This document shows, in pieces, positions 46,378-55,632 of a stretch of DNA of 64,000 nucleotides. The DNA lies in assembly GCA_016703335.1 (NCBI GenBank), contig JADJCG010000015.1:106395-170394 (forward strand), written 5' to 3'. The position numbers and the translations under genes were made by a program. The stretch comes from Caulobacteraceae bacterium (lineage in GTDB: Bacteria; Pseudomonadota; Alphaproteobacteria; Caulobacterales; Aquidulcibacteraceae). The notes under the pieces are model-generated. The model worked only from the letters and a program-made list of their open reading frames with translations. It made no database searches and was not told the origin of the DNA. The first letter of the stretch is position 1. Every line of letters starts with the position of its first letter.

Positions 46378-49034
46378 ATGCAAGCTGGATACCTATATGC
46401 CGATGTAGAAGGCAGCACGCCGCGTTGGGAACGCGACGCGCCAGCAATGACTATCGCGATGGCGCGGCGTGCGGCCGTAGTCGCCGCGTGCGTTACGCGC
46501 CATGGCGGTGGCATTCATGATTGCGTAGGCGACAGCATCTTTGCGCTTTTTGAATTCGGTAACGTGCTCCAATGCGCGCTCGACATTCAATGCGCGATGC
46601 AAGCTGAGGATTTTCAGACGTCGGAGGTTTGGCGCTGCGTATCGGGGTTCACGCTGGACCACGCGAGTCCGGCGGTGCGCCCAATCCTGTGTTCTCAAAT
46701 CGCGTAGCGCGCATTTGCTACATGCGGTTCGGGCAGCCAAATCGTGCTCACTCCAATGCGCGTGAAGTCTTTTTCCAGCGCCGACAAATTCAAGTTTTGT
46801 CGATCTTGGCGTTGTCCGCTTGCGTGGCATTTTTTCGCCGGTTCGTCTCTATGAGTTGAACAGCCGCCTCCGGCCGCACGCGCCGTTTCCGCTGTTGCGC
46901 GTCGGCTCCCTGCAAGCCGGTCCGTTGCCGGCGAGCAGAGGACCAGTTTTTGGCAGAGAAGTTGACCTTGAAGAGATCTGCACTGCGTTCGAGGTGCGAA
47001 ACACGCGCCATCTCACGATCGTTGGCGCTGCTGGCAACGGCAAGACTTGCTTGGCGCTCGAAGTCGCCCGCGTCCTCAGCGAGCATCAAGGTGTGATCCT
47101 CGCATCGCTGGATCCGGGTCGAGGGGCGAGGGTCTCGCAGCGGCGCTGTCTCGTGCGCTTGAGCTGCCTGCGCGCAGATTTTTGCCTCAAGAGCAGCAAT
47201 TGTTTGAGTTCTTGCGCGACAAAGAGGCTTTGCTGGTGATCGACAACGCCGAGGCCGTTGTGCCCGGCGATCCATGTATCGACAGATTGCTCGACACCTG
47301 CCCAGGGGTCAGCGTCTTGGCAGCGGGCGCGCGCCCATGAATGGCGCTTACGAAGTGCTCTATCCGCTGGCGGGTCTGAAGTGCGGAGATCAGCTGGCCG
47401 GCGGCGTCTCGACGTCGGGCGCCTATCGCCTGTTCGCCCACGAGGCATGTCGCGTAGGCGCCGAGGCTGGGCTGGATGATGCTTCTGCATCTGCGTTCGC
47501 CGAAATTTGCGTCAGAATATCCGGCTCGCCGCTGGCGCTGCAGATGACCGCACGTTGGCGGCGCCTGCTCTCGCTAGAGGCCATTCTCGCACGCCTTGAG
47601 TCCGGTGTGGACTTTCTGTCGGGCATCGCGACTGACCCGAGCAACGGCTTGCGCGCCGTGTTCGAAGCTTCTTTCAAATTGTTGTCCGACGAAGGTCAAT
47701 CGCTGCTCACGCGGCTCTCCGTTTTCCACGGTGGCTTCGAAAGCTCAGGCGCCGAGATCGTCACGGGTTGCCAGATCTCGGCTTTGGCCGACCTTGAGTT
47801 GCGGGGCCTCATCCAAAATGTTGGCGGGCAGCGCTTCGCTCTTCACCCTTTAGTGCAGCAATACGCGCGCGAACGCCTCGATGCCAGCGCCGCTGATGCT
47901 CTGGAGTGCCGCACGCGCCATTCGCGCAAATATCTCGGCTTGATGAGCACTCGAGACGATGAGCGCCTGACGGCGGTCATGGTGGATGACTATGCAAACC
48001 TGCGCGCAGCATGGACCTTTGCTCTGCAATACGACACCGAAACGGCGTGGCGCGCGATCGAGCCGCTGTTTTACGCGTTGGTGACTCGTTCGAAGTTTCA
48101 GAATGCAGTGATCTGTTCTCGTCATCATCTGCCGATTGCGATCTTGACCGGCATTGTGCTGCGTTGCGCGCAGAATGGCCTCGTCCACCTGGGCGATCTT
48201 GCCGCGGCTCGGCAGTTGGCGGACAGCGTACAGCCGATCGCGCAACACCCTCTCACGCAAGCTCATTTGCACCAGGCGCTCGGCAATATCGAGCACGTGG
48301 AAGGTAGATACGCGGAGGCGCTCAAACACTATCATGCGGCCAGAGATCTTCGCGTCGCCGAGAACGATAATTTTGGCGGTCTAATCTACACACTATCTTT
48401 CGATGGCGATGCTCAACATCGTGGCCAAAGACGTCTCAGGTGCACGCGTTCATTTTGAGTTGGCCCGTCGCGCGTACGTCTGGGCGGGCATCAAGACATT
48501 GCGCCTTACATTCACTCCTCGGCCGCCGATATCGCACTGCTTGAAGGGCGGACTGAGGATGCATATGCGCCTCAATGATGCTCTCGCGTGTGACGAAGCC
48601 GGTGCAGCAGCTCTGCGCCTCTTTCGTTCAATTGCGCAAGCCTTGTCCGCGCGTGGCGATCATGAGGAGGCGCGCAAGCGCCTCACCAATGCAGTTGAGA
48701 TTGCAAAAGCGGGAGGAGATTTGCGGGGCAAGCTGCTAGCTGATCTCGAGTTGGCGCGTGTCGATAAGCGCACGCACAACTTGGTGGCGGCGAAAGGCAG
48801 TTTGTTGCAAACCTGTCGCGACGCGCTGAAGTTCGGAGCCGCCCCAATTCTCAAAGCCACGCTGCTTGAACTGATTGAGGTCGAGCGCGCTTTGGGCAAC
48901 GAGGGCGAGTCTCTGCGACTGCGGGATGCTGTTGAAACGGCGTCGCCGACACACTCTCTATGCCTGTCGATATGCTGAAGCAGGCGGCCGAAGAGCATTT
49001 GTTCAACGTTGAGCGTCAGCGCCTCAGACTGTAA
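46378..49034 (+). pseudogene. Cyclase-STAND ATPase-TPR signalling protein, heavily frameshifted
   Basis: Pieces in order: class III cyclase (YLYADVEGSTPRWERDAPAM, GDSIFALFEF, RIGVHAGP); a linker (PVFGREVDLEEI); an NB-ARC/STAND-type ATPase with Walker A IVGAAGNGKTCLALEVA and Walker B EALLVIDNAEAVV; winged-helix and TPR-like helical repeats (GNIEHVEGRYAEALKHYHAARD, ARKRLTNAVEIAKAGGDLRGK). At least five frame changes occur (near 46640, 46810, 47110, 47330, 48400 and beyond), and the end is in another frame at TAA 49032-49034. Such proteins couple nucleotide signals to large-scale regulation. The density of breaks exceeds that of most other genes here, so real decay is possible. Confidence 0.65.
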
Positions 49035-49476
49035 CGCACGTCGGTACGCCGGTTAGCGATCTCGACGCAGCGCCGGCGACTCTGACGGCGTGCGCGCTGA
49101 AAGCGCACGCGCCAAGCTGCGCCTCGGCTGCCGCGCAACGTTGAGCGTCTGCAGCAGCGAACTCGCCAGCATGAGCTCAAGATCGGTCAGATCGGGCCCT
49201 GCCGCGTTCCATCAGCGCCCTCGCGGTTTTGCTCGGATGAACTCGGAAGCATCGCCGCAGCAAACATATTACGCGCTACATTCGCTACGTGAAATTAAAC
49301 ACAAAACATGGCGTTCGGAGAGCTGTAGAGGCTGAATCTCGCCCTGCGCGCGAACAGACACAGCATTCGCTTATAAAGGAATCGAATAATGTGAACTTCT
49401 GTTCAGCGCCGTTCTTACCAGCTCTCTAAAGCGCAGAGGCCGCGACGGAGTGCGTCGACTATTAGTTGCGCGAAAA
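49035..49476. other. Intergenic stretch of about 440 bases, no gene recognised
   Basis: It lies between the end of the cyclase-STAND remnant and the end of the PrsW-like gene. Short open frames exist (for example 49090-49335) but show Arg/Ser-rich translations without recognisable motifs. The part from about 49260 to 49480 is more AT-rich than the surroundings. No RNA gene or clear terminator was seen. Confidence 0.4.
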
Positions 49477-50528
49477 CTAAGCTTCGCCGCGGACACGCGC
49501 ACGGAGGCGCGAGAGTTCCCAGAGATCGTTGCGCGTGAAACCCAACGGAGCGGCGAGCGCGGCCAAAGTTGTTTGCCCGAGACGTTGTTCGAGCGCATCG
49601 AGCTCTGCGAACTTTTGCTTGTCGACATCGGCTGGCGCGGCTGGGTTGCCGGACTGGGCTGCGTGAATGAGTTCTTCGGCGCGCAGGACGAGCTCGGTTT
49701 TCAGTTCGACATAGGCGCGTGCGTCTTCGGATTTGTCGCCGAGCCGCGAGGCGATCGCGGCGATCGCCTCTCCGCGTTCGGTGTTCGCGAAATGCCCGGC
49801 CCGGATCTCGGCGAGCATCTTTTCGTGCGCGGCTCTGTCGGCCGCGAGCCATTGCTGCGTGGCGTGATCGCTGCGGATGAGGGCCAGGAAGATCGTTGCC
49901 GGCGCGAGCAGCAGCGTCAGCGCCATGATGACAATGGGCTGGTCGGGGAAGTGATTGAAGAGCGAATGGACGACCATCGCGACCAGCAAGCCCGGCACGA
50001 AGAGAAGCGGGTTGAAGCGATAGTGCGCGGCTGAGGCCTCGGCTTGGCGCTCCGGTCATCTCGTGCGAAATGATCGCGAAAATCGCTGTCGCGCCGCCAT
50101 GCATGATCGCGGTGCCGAAGCCGCGCACCAGCCAAGCTGTGACGTTGGCGTCGGTGATCGTGAAGAGATACCAAATGTTCTCGATCACCGAGAACCCGGC
50201 GCCTGACGGCAAAGCCCGCAATCGCGGCGTCGACTTTGAAGCCGAGCCGATTGCGCGCGAAGAGATAGATAATTGGCGCCGCCTTCAGGCTTTCCTCGAT
50301 GATCGGCGAGACGTAGCGCGAGAAGGCGCTAAACCCGATCGGAAAGCCGTCCATCACGCGGAGGTTGGCAACGAAGCTGAAGGCGGCCGCGGCGCCGCCC
50401 ACACCGAGAAGGATTGCGATCTCGCGCGCGCTGATCAGGTTGAAGGCGTCTAAGCGATCGAAAACAACAAGCAACAGAACGACCGGCGCAAGCGCGATGA
50501 ACGCCTTTATGAGCAGGTCAGCATCCAT
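49477..50528 (-). pseudogene. PrsW-like intramembrane metalloprotease, two frameshifts
   Basis: A polytopic membrane protein. PrsW-family motifs in order are VSPIIEESLKAAPIIYLF (EExxK), then GAGFSVIENIWYLF (GxxFxxxEN), then a His-rich segment (AIMHGGATAIFAIISHEMT) and LLVAMVVHSLFNHF. These supply the putative metal ligands. The C-terminus is a soluble helical tail (HEKMLAEIRAGHFANTERG). Frame changes near 50205 and 50053 are each fixed by removing one base. PrsW proteins cleave anti-sigma factors in Bacillus. ATG 50528 overlaps the stop of the upstream 1026-residue gene by one base (TGATG), so translation is coupled. Confidence 0.75.
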
Positions 50529-53500
50529 CACATGATCTTTAACGACACGAGCACTTCATCGCTTTCGGCTTCGCCGTCTTCGAAGCTACGCGCATAGCCT
50601 ACAGAGAACGTCATCGGCAAGCGGTGCGCGACCGTGAAATTCCAATCGGTCTGGAAGCCGGCGGTTTGCAATGAGCGCCGGTCGCCGAAGCGGGGTTCGG
50701 CTTCCATTGCGCCAACGAAGATCGCAGGCCGCATCGAGCTGAGGAAGAGGCTGGCGATGCCGAGGTCTTCAAAGCGCAGCGGCGGCAAGTTCACTTCGCC
50801 GATCACGCGGGCGAAGGTTTGAGCTTCGATCTCGTTGATCTCGAAGCCAGGGAAGGTGTCGAACTCGCGATAGCGTTTGACCTCGCGATCATCGACGTAA
50901 TTGTTGCCGAAAGCGCCCATGTACCAGGCGCTGAGCGGGCTAGCGTCATCGCCGCCAACCGTGCCCGCTGCGCTGTAGAGCCAGACCGACGAATTGTTTA
51001 TCGGTAACGGTAGGCCAAAGTTCACGCCGCCGCGGATGCTCGGGAACGTGTCGCCATTGGCGTGGTCTGCGCCGACCGCCAGATCCCATTCCCAGCCGCG
51101 TTCGTGATCCACGGCGCCGAGTGAGCGCGTTGTGTTGGTGTAATGCAGCTCGGCGTTGATCGAGGCCAGTTCGTCGAACGAGGTCGAGATTTCTTGCGCC
51201 GATGGAAGCGTGTCGAGACCGGTGTAATAAGCAGCATCGATGCTGAAATCGAGCTGGCGCGGCGGATCGTAGATGAAGGAGTTGTGATAGCCGACGATGA
51301 ACGCATCGCCGGCGCGTGCGCGCTCGGTTGGGCCGAAGAGGTCGTAAAAATCGGCGTCGTTGTGCCAGTAGCGGAAATTCCAGCGTAGTGTTTTGTATTC
51401 AAGATCGAAGTGCCAATCCTGATCTTCGAACGGTGACTCTGGCAGGTACGACAGCGTCACGTGCAATTGGTTGAACTGCAGCGGATCTTCGAACACGGCA
51501 TGGTAGCCCACGGCCACGCGCCCTCGGTAACCTTCGATCACCGGATACGCAGCGCCGAGGCGCATCTCATCACGCGGCACGTAGTGGCCTTGCTCGGTGA
51601 TGAGGCTGTTGAGGTCGATGTTCGCCGGTGAGCCGGCGGTCCATGTCGTGACAACCGGATGATCTTGCGCGATCTGCGCGCCCAAGAAATGCACCGTTCC
51701 AAGATCGTCGAGCGGTTCAGGCCGGATCACGCCAGGGCGGAAGCCGTCGCCCGTGTATTCATAGACGATGAGCGAACCGTCTTCGCGCGGGATTGGGCGG
51801 AAGAATCCGGTGTCGGTGTTCGACACGGCTTCCAATTCCTGCGTGGCGATCTCGAAGCGATAGATGTTCGAGACGCCAGTGTAATAGGCGCTGCCATAGA
51901 GGTAGCGGCCGTCAGGCGAGAAGACGAAGCCTTCCGGCGTAGAGCTGCCGAGAGTGAAGCTCGTCATCGGCGTCGGTGTGGCGCCGGGCTCAAGATCAGC
52001 GATGCGGAAGACTTGAACGGTTTGCTCGCCATTGATCTCGCCGACCGATGCCGACAGCATTGTGCCATCAGCGGAGATGTCGAGATCGAACGGCACGCGT
52101 CCGAACGGGAAGGTGTGGATCTGATTCCAGCTCGTATAGGGTTCTGGAATCCGCACCAGCGTCACATAGCCGTTAAGATGGCGCAGGCCCCAGAGCGAAC
52201 GATCGGCAGGGTTGAACACGATGTCGCCAATGCGCGCATCCCGCAGCACCATGTGCTCTTCGCCGGTCGTGACGTTGAGCTGCATGATGTCGCGATAAGC
52301 GTAGTTGTCCGTGGTGTACCAAGCTGTGTTGGACGACGCATCGTATGCGAGCGACGTCACGCGATAGAGCATCGCGCCCTTGATGTCGGTAAGCCGGCGA
52401 ATGTCGCCACTTTCCGGATCGAGCACGCCAACGTGGCCGATCACGCCCGGATAGCGGAACGCGCCGACCAGATCGCCGGTGCGCGGGTCAACGAATGTGC
52501 GTGAGACCGAGCCAAGCGCGCGCGGGGAAAGAGCATCAATTGGCGTCAGCGGATGAGCGCGCAACGCCTCGAGATTGGTGAGTTGGAAGCCACGCTCCCA
52601 TTCAATCCAATCGCGCCACGCATCGTTCAGCCGCAACCCGAACACCTGGCGGAATTGCGATTGGTAATAGGCCTCGCTGTCCTCGTCGCGCCGCAGCCAT
52701 TGCACGACTTGTTCTGGCGAGTAGCGCTCGGCGAGATACGAGAAGAAGCGCGTGCCATAGAGGTAGTCGTTCACGCCGACCTGGAAGTCGACGAAGATGC
52801 CCTCGGACTCGAGGCCAACCGGCGAATAGAAGTGCGCGTCGTCACGCACCATCGAGCGGAAGACCATCTCATCGTAAGCGCCCTGCGCGCGGCCGAAGCC
52901 GCCGGCCATCCATGTTTCCATGAACACGGCGCTGCCTTCGAGAAACCAGCGCGGCACGTTTACGCGCGGCGTCGCGAGATAATTGTAGAGGATCGATTCC
53001 GGGTGCTCCTGCACCGGCATCGGCTTGCCGCCGAAAATGCGCCGCCATCGTGCGTCGCGTTCGTTCCACACGTCCATCAGAGCGACGTGCGTGACTTCAT
53101 GATTGGTCAGCGTGAAAAAGCGCTCGCCTGGGCTGAACGTCTCATACGCAAGACTGAGCGGCGCGATGTCGATCAGCAACGCGTTGTTGGGTGACGAGCG
53201 AGCGGCGGCGTTGCCGTAATCGCCGAAGTCCTTCAGCAGCAACGTGACTTGATCCCACGGCTCCCAACCGAAGATGCGTTGTTCGAAGTTCAGCGAGTTC
53301 TGGAAGCTGCGCGCGACATAAGGCGTGAGATAGGTCTCAGTCGGATCGAAATAGAGAAGCCGCAGATCGTTGGTTTCGAGTACCGACAGATCGATCAGCG
53401 GGATGTCATCCGGATCGCGGCTCGGTGGCGGCGGCACAGTTGACGGCGGCGCTTCATCGAGCACCGGCGGCGCGGCGACATCGGTCGTGGCAGGCGCGTC

Positions 53501-53608
53501 AGTTTGTGGGTCGGGCGTTGTCGGCGGCGCAACTTCGGTCTGCGCGTGCGCCGATGTAAGCGATGCAAGCGTTAACGCTGTTGCACATAAGAGCGTGCGG
53601 AACATCAT
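50528..53608 (-). CDS. Large envelope protein: gluzincin domain, beta-propeller, beta-barrel-like end
   Basis: 1026 residues. Signal peptide (MMFRTLLCATALTLASLTSAHAQ); Pro/Thr-rich linker to about residue 70. A peptidase-MA/gluzincin-like domain has HEVTH at residues 170-174 and a downstream Glu (WFLEGSAVFMETW, Glu224), an HExxH...E zinc set. A TolB/WD40-like propeller covers about 370-680 (AYDASSNTAWYT, FVFSPDGRYLYGSAYY). The C-terminal 330 residues have alternating aromatic beta-strands like an outer-membrane barrel (WHFDLEYKTLRWNFRYWHND). ATG 53608 (or 53605) follows GGCGGGG. The frame is intact. It is upstream of and coupled to the PrsW gene. The combination suggests an outer-membrane protease or processing factor; the substrate is unknown. 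Confidence 0.8.
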   Translation of the reverse strand: MMFRTLLCATALTLASLTSAHAQTEVAPPTTPDPQTDAPATTDVAAPPVLDEAPPSTVPPPPSRDPDDIPLIDLSVLETNDLRLLYFDPTETYLTPYVARSFQNSLNFEQRIFGWEPWDQVTLLLKDFGDYGNAAARSSPNNALLIDIAPLSLAYETFSPGERFFTLTNHEVTHVALMDVWNERDARWRRIFGGKPMPVQEHPESILYNYLATPRVNVPRWFLEGSAVFMETWMAGGFGRAQGAYDEMVFRSMVRDDAHFYSPVGLESEGIFVDFQVGVNDYLYGTRFFSYLAERYSPEQVVQWLRRDEDSEAYYQSQFRQVFGLRLNDAWRDWIEWERGFQLTNLEALRAHPLTPIDALSPRALGSVSRTFVDPRTGDLVGAFRYPGVIGHVGVLDPESGDIRRLTDIKGAMLYRVTSLAYDASSNTAWYTTDNYAYRDIMQLNVTTGEEHMVLRDARIGDIVFNPADRSLWGLRHLNGYVTLVRIPEPYTSWNQIHTFPFGRVPFDLDISADGTMLSASVGEINGEQTVQVFRIADLEPGATPTPMTSFTLGSSTPEGFVFSPDGRYLYGSAYYTGVSNIYRFEIATQELEAVSNTDTGFFRPIPREDGSLIVYEYTGDGFRPGVIRPEPLDDLGTVHFLGAQIAQDHPVVTTWTAGSPANIDLNSLITEQGHYVPRDEMRLGAAYPVIEGYRGRVAVGYHAVFEDPLQFNQLHVTLSYLPESPFEDQDWHFDLEYKTLRWNFRYWHNDADFYDLFGPTERARAGDAFIVGYHNSFIYDPPRQLDFSIDAAYYTGLDTLPSAQEISTSFDELASINAELHYTNTTRSLGAVDHERGWEWDLAVGADHANGDTFPSIRGGVNFGLPLPINNSSVWLYSAAGTVGGDDASPLSAWYMGAFGNNYVDDREVKRYREFDTFPGFEINEIEAQTFARVIGEVNLPPLRFEDLGIASLFLSSMRPAIFVGAMEAEPRFGDRRSLQTAGFQTDWNFTVAHRLPMTFSVGYARSFEDGEAESDEVLVSLKIM

Positions 53609-53637
53609 ATCCCCGCCTAGCACGCTTCAAAGGCAGA

Positions 53638-53665
53638 CACGCCGCGTCTCGCTCGACGCGGCGTG
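53638..53665. terminator. Hairpin between the repeat-protein gene and the gluzincin gene
   Basis: CACGCCGCGTC and GACGCGGCGTG form an 11-bp stem with a 6-base loop. There is no strong T run on the minus strand, so it may attenuate rather than fully terminate, or may stabilise the mRNA end. Confidence 0.5.
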
Positions 53666-53675
53666 TTGCTTTGCG

Positions 53676-55394
53676 TTAGTTCGCCCGGAGGGCGGCAGCG
53701 AAGTTGGCGTCTTGCGCCATCGCCGCGAAGGCTGGTTCACGAGCCAGTGCCGCGAAGGCCGGTTGCCGCGCCAGAGCCGCGAAGGCCTCGGCGTTGCGGG
53801 CCAGCGCCTGCAGCGCTTGCGCGTTGCGTGCCAGGGCTTCGAACGCTTGCGGGTTCTGAGCCATGGCGGCGAAGGCTTGCGGATTGCGCGCCATCGCTTG
53901 CATCGCGGCAGCGTTCAGGCCTTGAGCGGCGCCTGCTTGGGCCTGGAAGGCCTGAGCATTGCGCGCCATCGCGGCGAGACCTTGGGCATCGCGCGAGAGG
54001 GCCTGGAAGGCTTGAGCATTGCGGGCCATCGCTTGGAACGCTTGAGCATTGCGCGCCATGGCGTCGAACGCTTGCGCGTCACGAGCCAGAGCTTGGAACG
54101 CCTGAGCGTTGCGGGCCATCGCATCGAACGCCTGAGCGTTGCTGGCGAGGGCGCTCATCGCCTGGGCGTCGCGGCCGAGGGCCTGGAACGCTTGCGCGTC
54201 TTGGGCCATCGCCGTGTTGGCTTGCGGATTGCGCGCAGCCGCCGAGAAATTGGCATTACGAGCGAAGGCAGCAAACGCCTGCGGGTTGCGCGCCATCGCC
54301 GCGAAGGCTTGCGGATGACGAGCGAGCGCTTCGAACGCTTGCGGGTTCTGAGCCATTGCCGCGAACGCTTGCGGTTCACGCGCCATCACTGAGAACGCTT
54401 GCGCGTTGGCGGCGAGAGCCGTGGTCGCTTGTGCGTCGAACGCACGTGCGCTCAGCGCGGAAGCTTGGAACGCCTGCGCATTGCGCGCCATCGCCGCGAA
54501 CGCTTGCGCGTCGCCAGCCAGAGCGCGGAAGGCTTCGGCATTGCGTGCCATCGCTTGGAACGCCTGGGCATTGCGCGCCATCGCGTCGAACGCCTGTGCG
54601 TCGCGAGCCAAAGCTTGGAACGCTTGTGCGTTGCGAGCGAGTGCGTCGAACGCCTGCGCGTCAGCGGCCAGCGCGCTCATGGCTTGAGCGTCGTTCGCCA
54701 GAGCTTCGAAGGCTTGAGCGTCGCGCGCCTGATTGAGGCGAGCGCCGGCTTGACGTGCGTCTGCTTGGAACGCCTGGGCGTTGCGAGCGTACGATGCGAA
54801 GGCTTGCGGATTGCGCGCCATCGCAGCGAACGCCTGCGGGTGACGGGCGAGGGCTTCGAACGCTTGCGGATGCTGCGCCATTGCCGCGAAGGCCTGCGGC
54901 TGGCGCGCCATCGCTTGGAACGCTTGTGCGTTTTGCGCCAGCGCTGTGAAGGCTTGAGCGTTGCGGGCTTGTGCGTCCGTCGATTGCGCAACACCGGCCT
55001 GCGCAACCCGCGCTAGGGCCGCGAAAGCTTGCGGATCGCGTGCGAGCGCGGCGAAGGCCTGCGGATCCTGCGCCATTGCGGCGAGCGCTTGCGGATTTTG
55101 TGCGAGGGCGGCGAAGCCCGGGTCACGCGCCAACGCCTGGAACGAAGGATCGTTGACCATCAGGTGGAACGCGTCCGTCTGCATCAGCAGCGGCACGGCG
55201 TCGTCGCCGAGCGTCACGTCTGCGTCCGTCACTTGTGCGGAGCGATAGCGCTCAACTGGGGCGATGGTGCCGGCGCTTTCGCCGCCGTGTGGCGGTAAAA
55301 CCGAGCCTAGCGTCACGGCCCCAACCGCGAGTAGCGCAACCATACTGGTCGCTGCGATGCCCAATTTGGCGTTGTTCGACAAGGCTGTGGCCAC
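53676..55394 (-). CDS. Membrane-anchored protein made of about 48 decapeptide repeats
   Basis: A 572-residue protein. GTG 55394 is chosen since AGGAGGG precedes it by a few bases. An N-terminal TM anchor (GIAATSMVALLAVGAVTLG) is followed by a short linker. From residue 82 to the end lie tandem units of nine or ten residues with consensus (N/D/H)-(A/P)-Q-A-F-x-A-(L/M)-A-(R/Q), for example NAQAFQALAR and NPQAFAAMAQ. Repeats run uninterrupted and in frame. I do not recognise the family. The N/D-P plus hydrophobic pattern loosely recalls short Sti1-type helical repeats. It lies upstream of the gluzincin gene on the same strand. Confidence 0.85.
   Translation of the reverse strand: MATALSNNAKLGIAATSMVALLAVGAVTLGSVLPPHGGESAGTIAPVERYRSAQVTDADVTLGDDAVPLLMQTDAFHLMVNDPSFQALARDPGFAALAQNPQALAAMAQDPQAFAALARDPQAFAALARVAQAGVAQSTDAQARNAQAFTALAQNAQAFQAMARQPQAFAAMAQHPQAFEALARHPQAFAAMARNPQAFASYARNAQAFQADARQAGARLNQARDAQAFEALANDAQAMSALAADAQAFDALARNAQAFQALARDAQAFDAMARNAQAFQAMARNAEAFRALAGDAQAFAAMARNAQAFQASALSARAFDAQATTALAANAQAFSVMAREPQAFAAMAQNPQAFEALARHPQAFAAMARNPQAFAAFARNANFSAAARNPQANTAMAQDAQAFQALGRDAQAMSALASNAQAFDAMARNAQAFQALARDAQAFDAMARNAQAFQAMARNAQAFQALSRDAQGLAAMARNAQAFQAQAGAAQGLNAAAMQAMARNPQAFAAMAQNPQAFEALARNAQALQALARNAEAFAALARQPAFAALAREPAFAAMAQDANFAAALRAN
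53679..55151 (-). repeat. Coding tandem repeat, 30-bp unit (some 27-bp)
   Basis: The coding sequence of the decapeptide protein is a 1.47-kb tandem array of 27- or 30-bp units. Higher-order copies of a multi-unit block recur about 0.5 kb apart: the run with PQAFAAMAQ-PQAFEALAR near 53850, 54340 and 54860, and the run DAQAFDAMARNAQAFQAMAR near 54010 and 54560. This shows unequal exchange or duplication during array growth. It is not a CRISPR: units are coding, contiguous and have no spacers. Confidence 0.9.
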
Positions 55395-55632
55395 TGTCGT
55401 CCCTCCTGAAATAACACTGACCGCGCGCCTGTGAGTTGCGGCCAACATTGCGGTTCCGTCAATGAAAAGTTCTACAGAAGCGTAATGCTGGCGAAGGCCG
55501 CTCCCACCTTCGAGCGCGAGGTCCAGGGGGCTGAATTCGCTTGGTTTTTGTGGTCTTGGATCGTTGGCCTACAGCTACGTGTGCAGGGTGACTGGCGTCA
55601 CTAGACAAACCACGCACGGGCTCAGGTCGAGC

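Noticed and set aside
49090..49335. A small open frame of 81 codons in the gap before the PrsW gene
   Set aside because: No ribosome site, Arg/Ser-rich translation and no match to any motif I know.
53370..54736. Long plus-strand frames antisense to the repeat gene (53370-54392 and 53663-54736)
   Set aside because: They mirror the 30-bp repeats on the other strand, give Arg/Gly/Leu-rich translations, and lack a ribosome site.
53679..55151. A 30-bp periodic array that resembles a CRISPR at first sight
   Set aside because: Units are contiguous without unique spacers, vary by codon changes, and form one open frame with a start, ribosome site and TM anchor.
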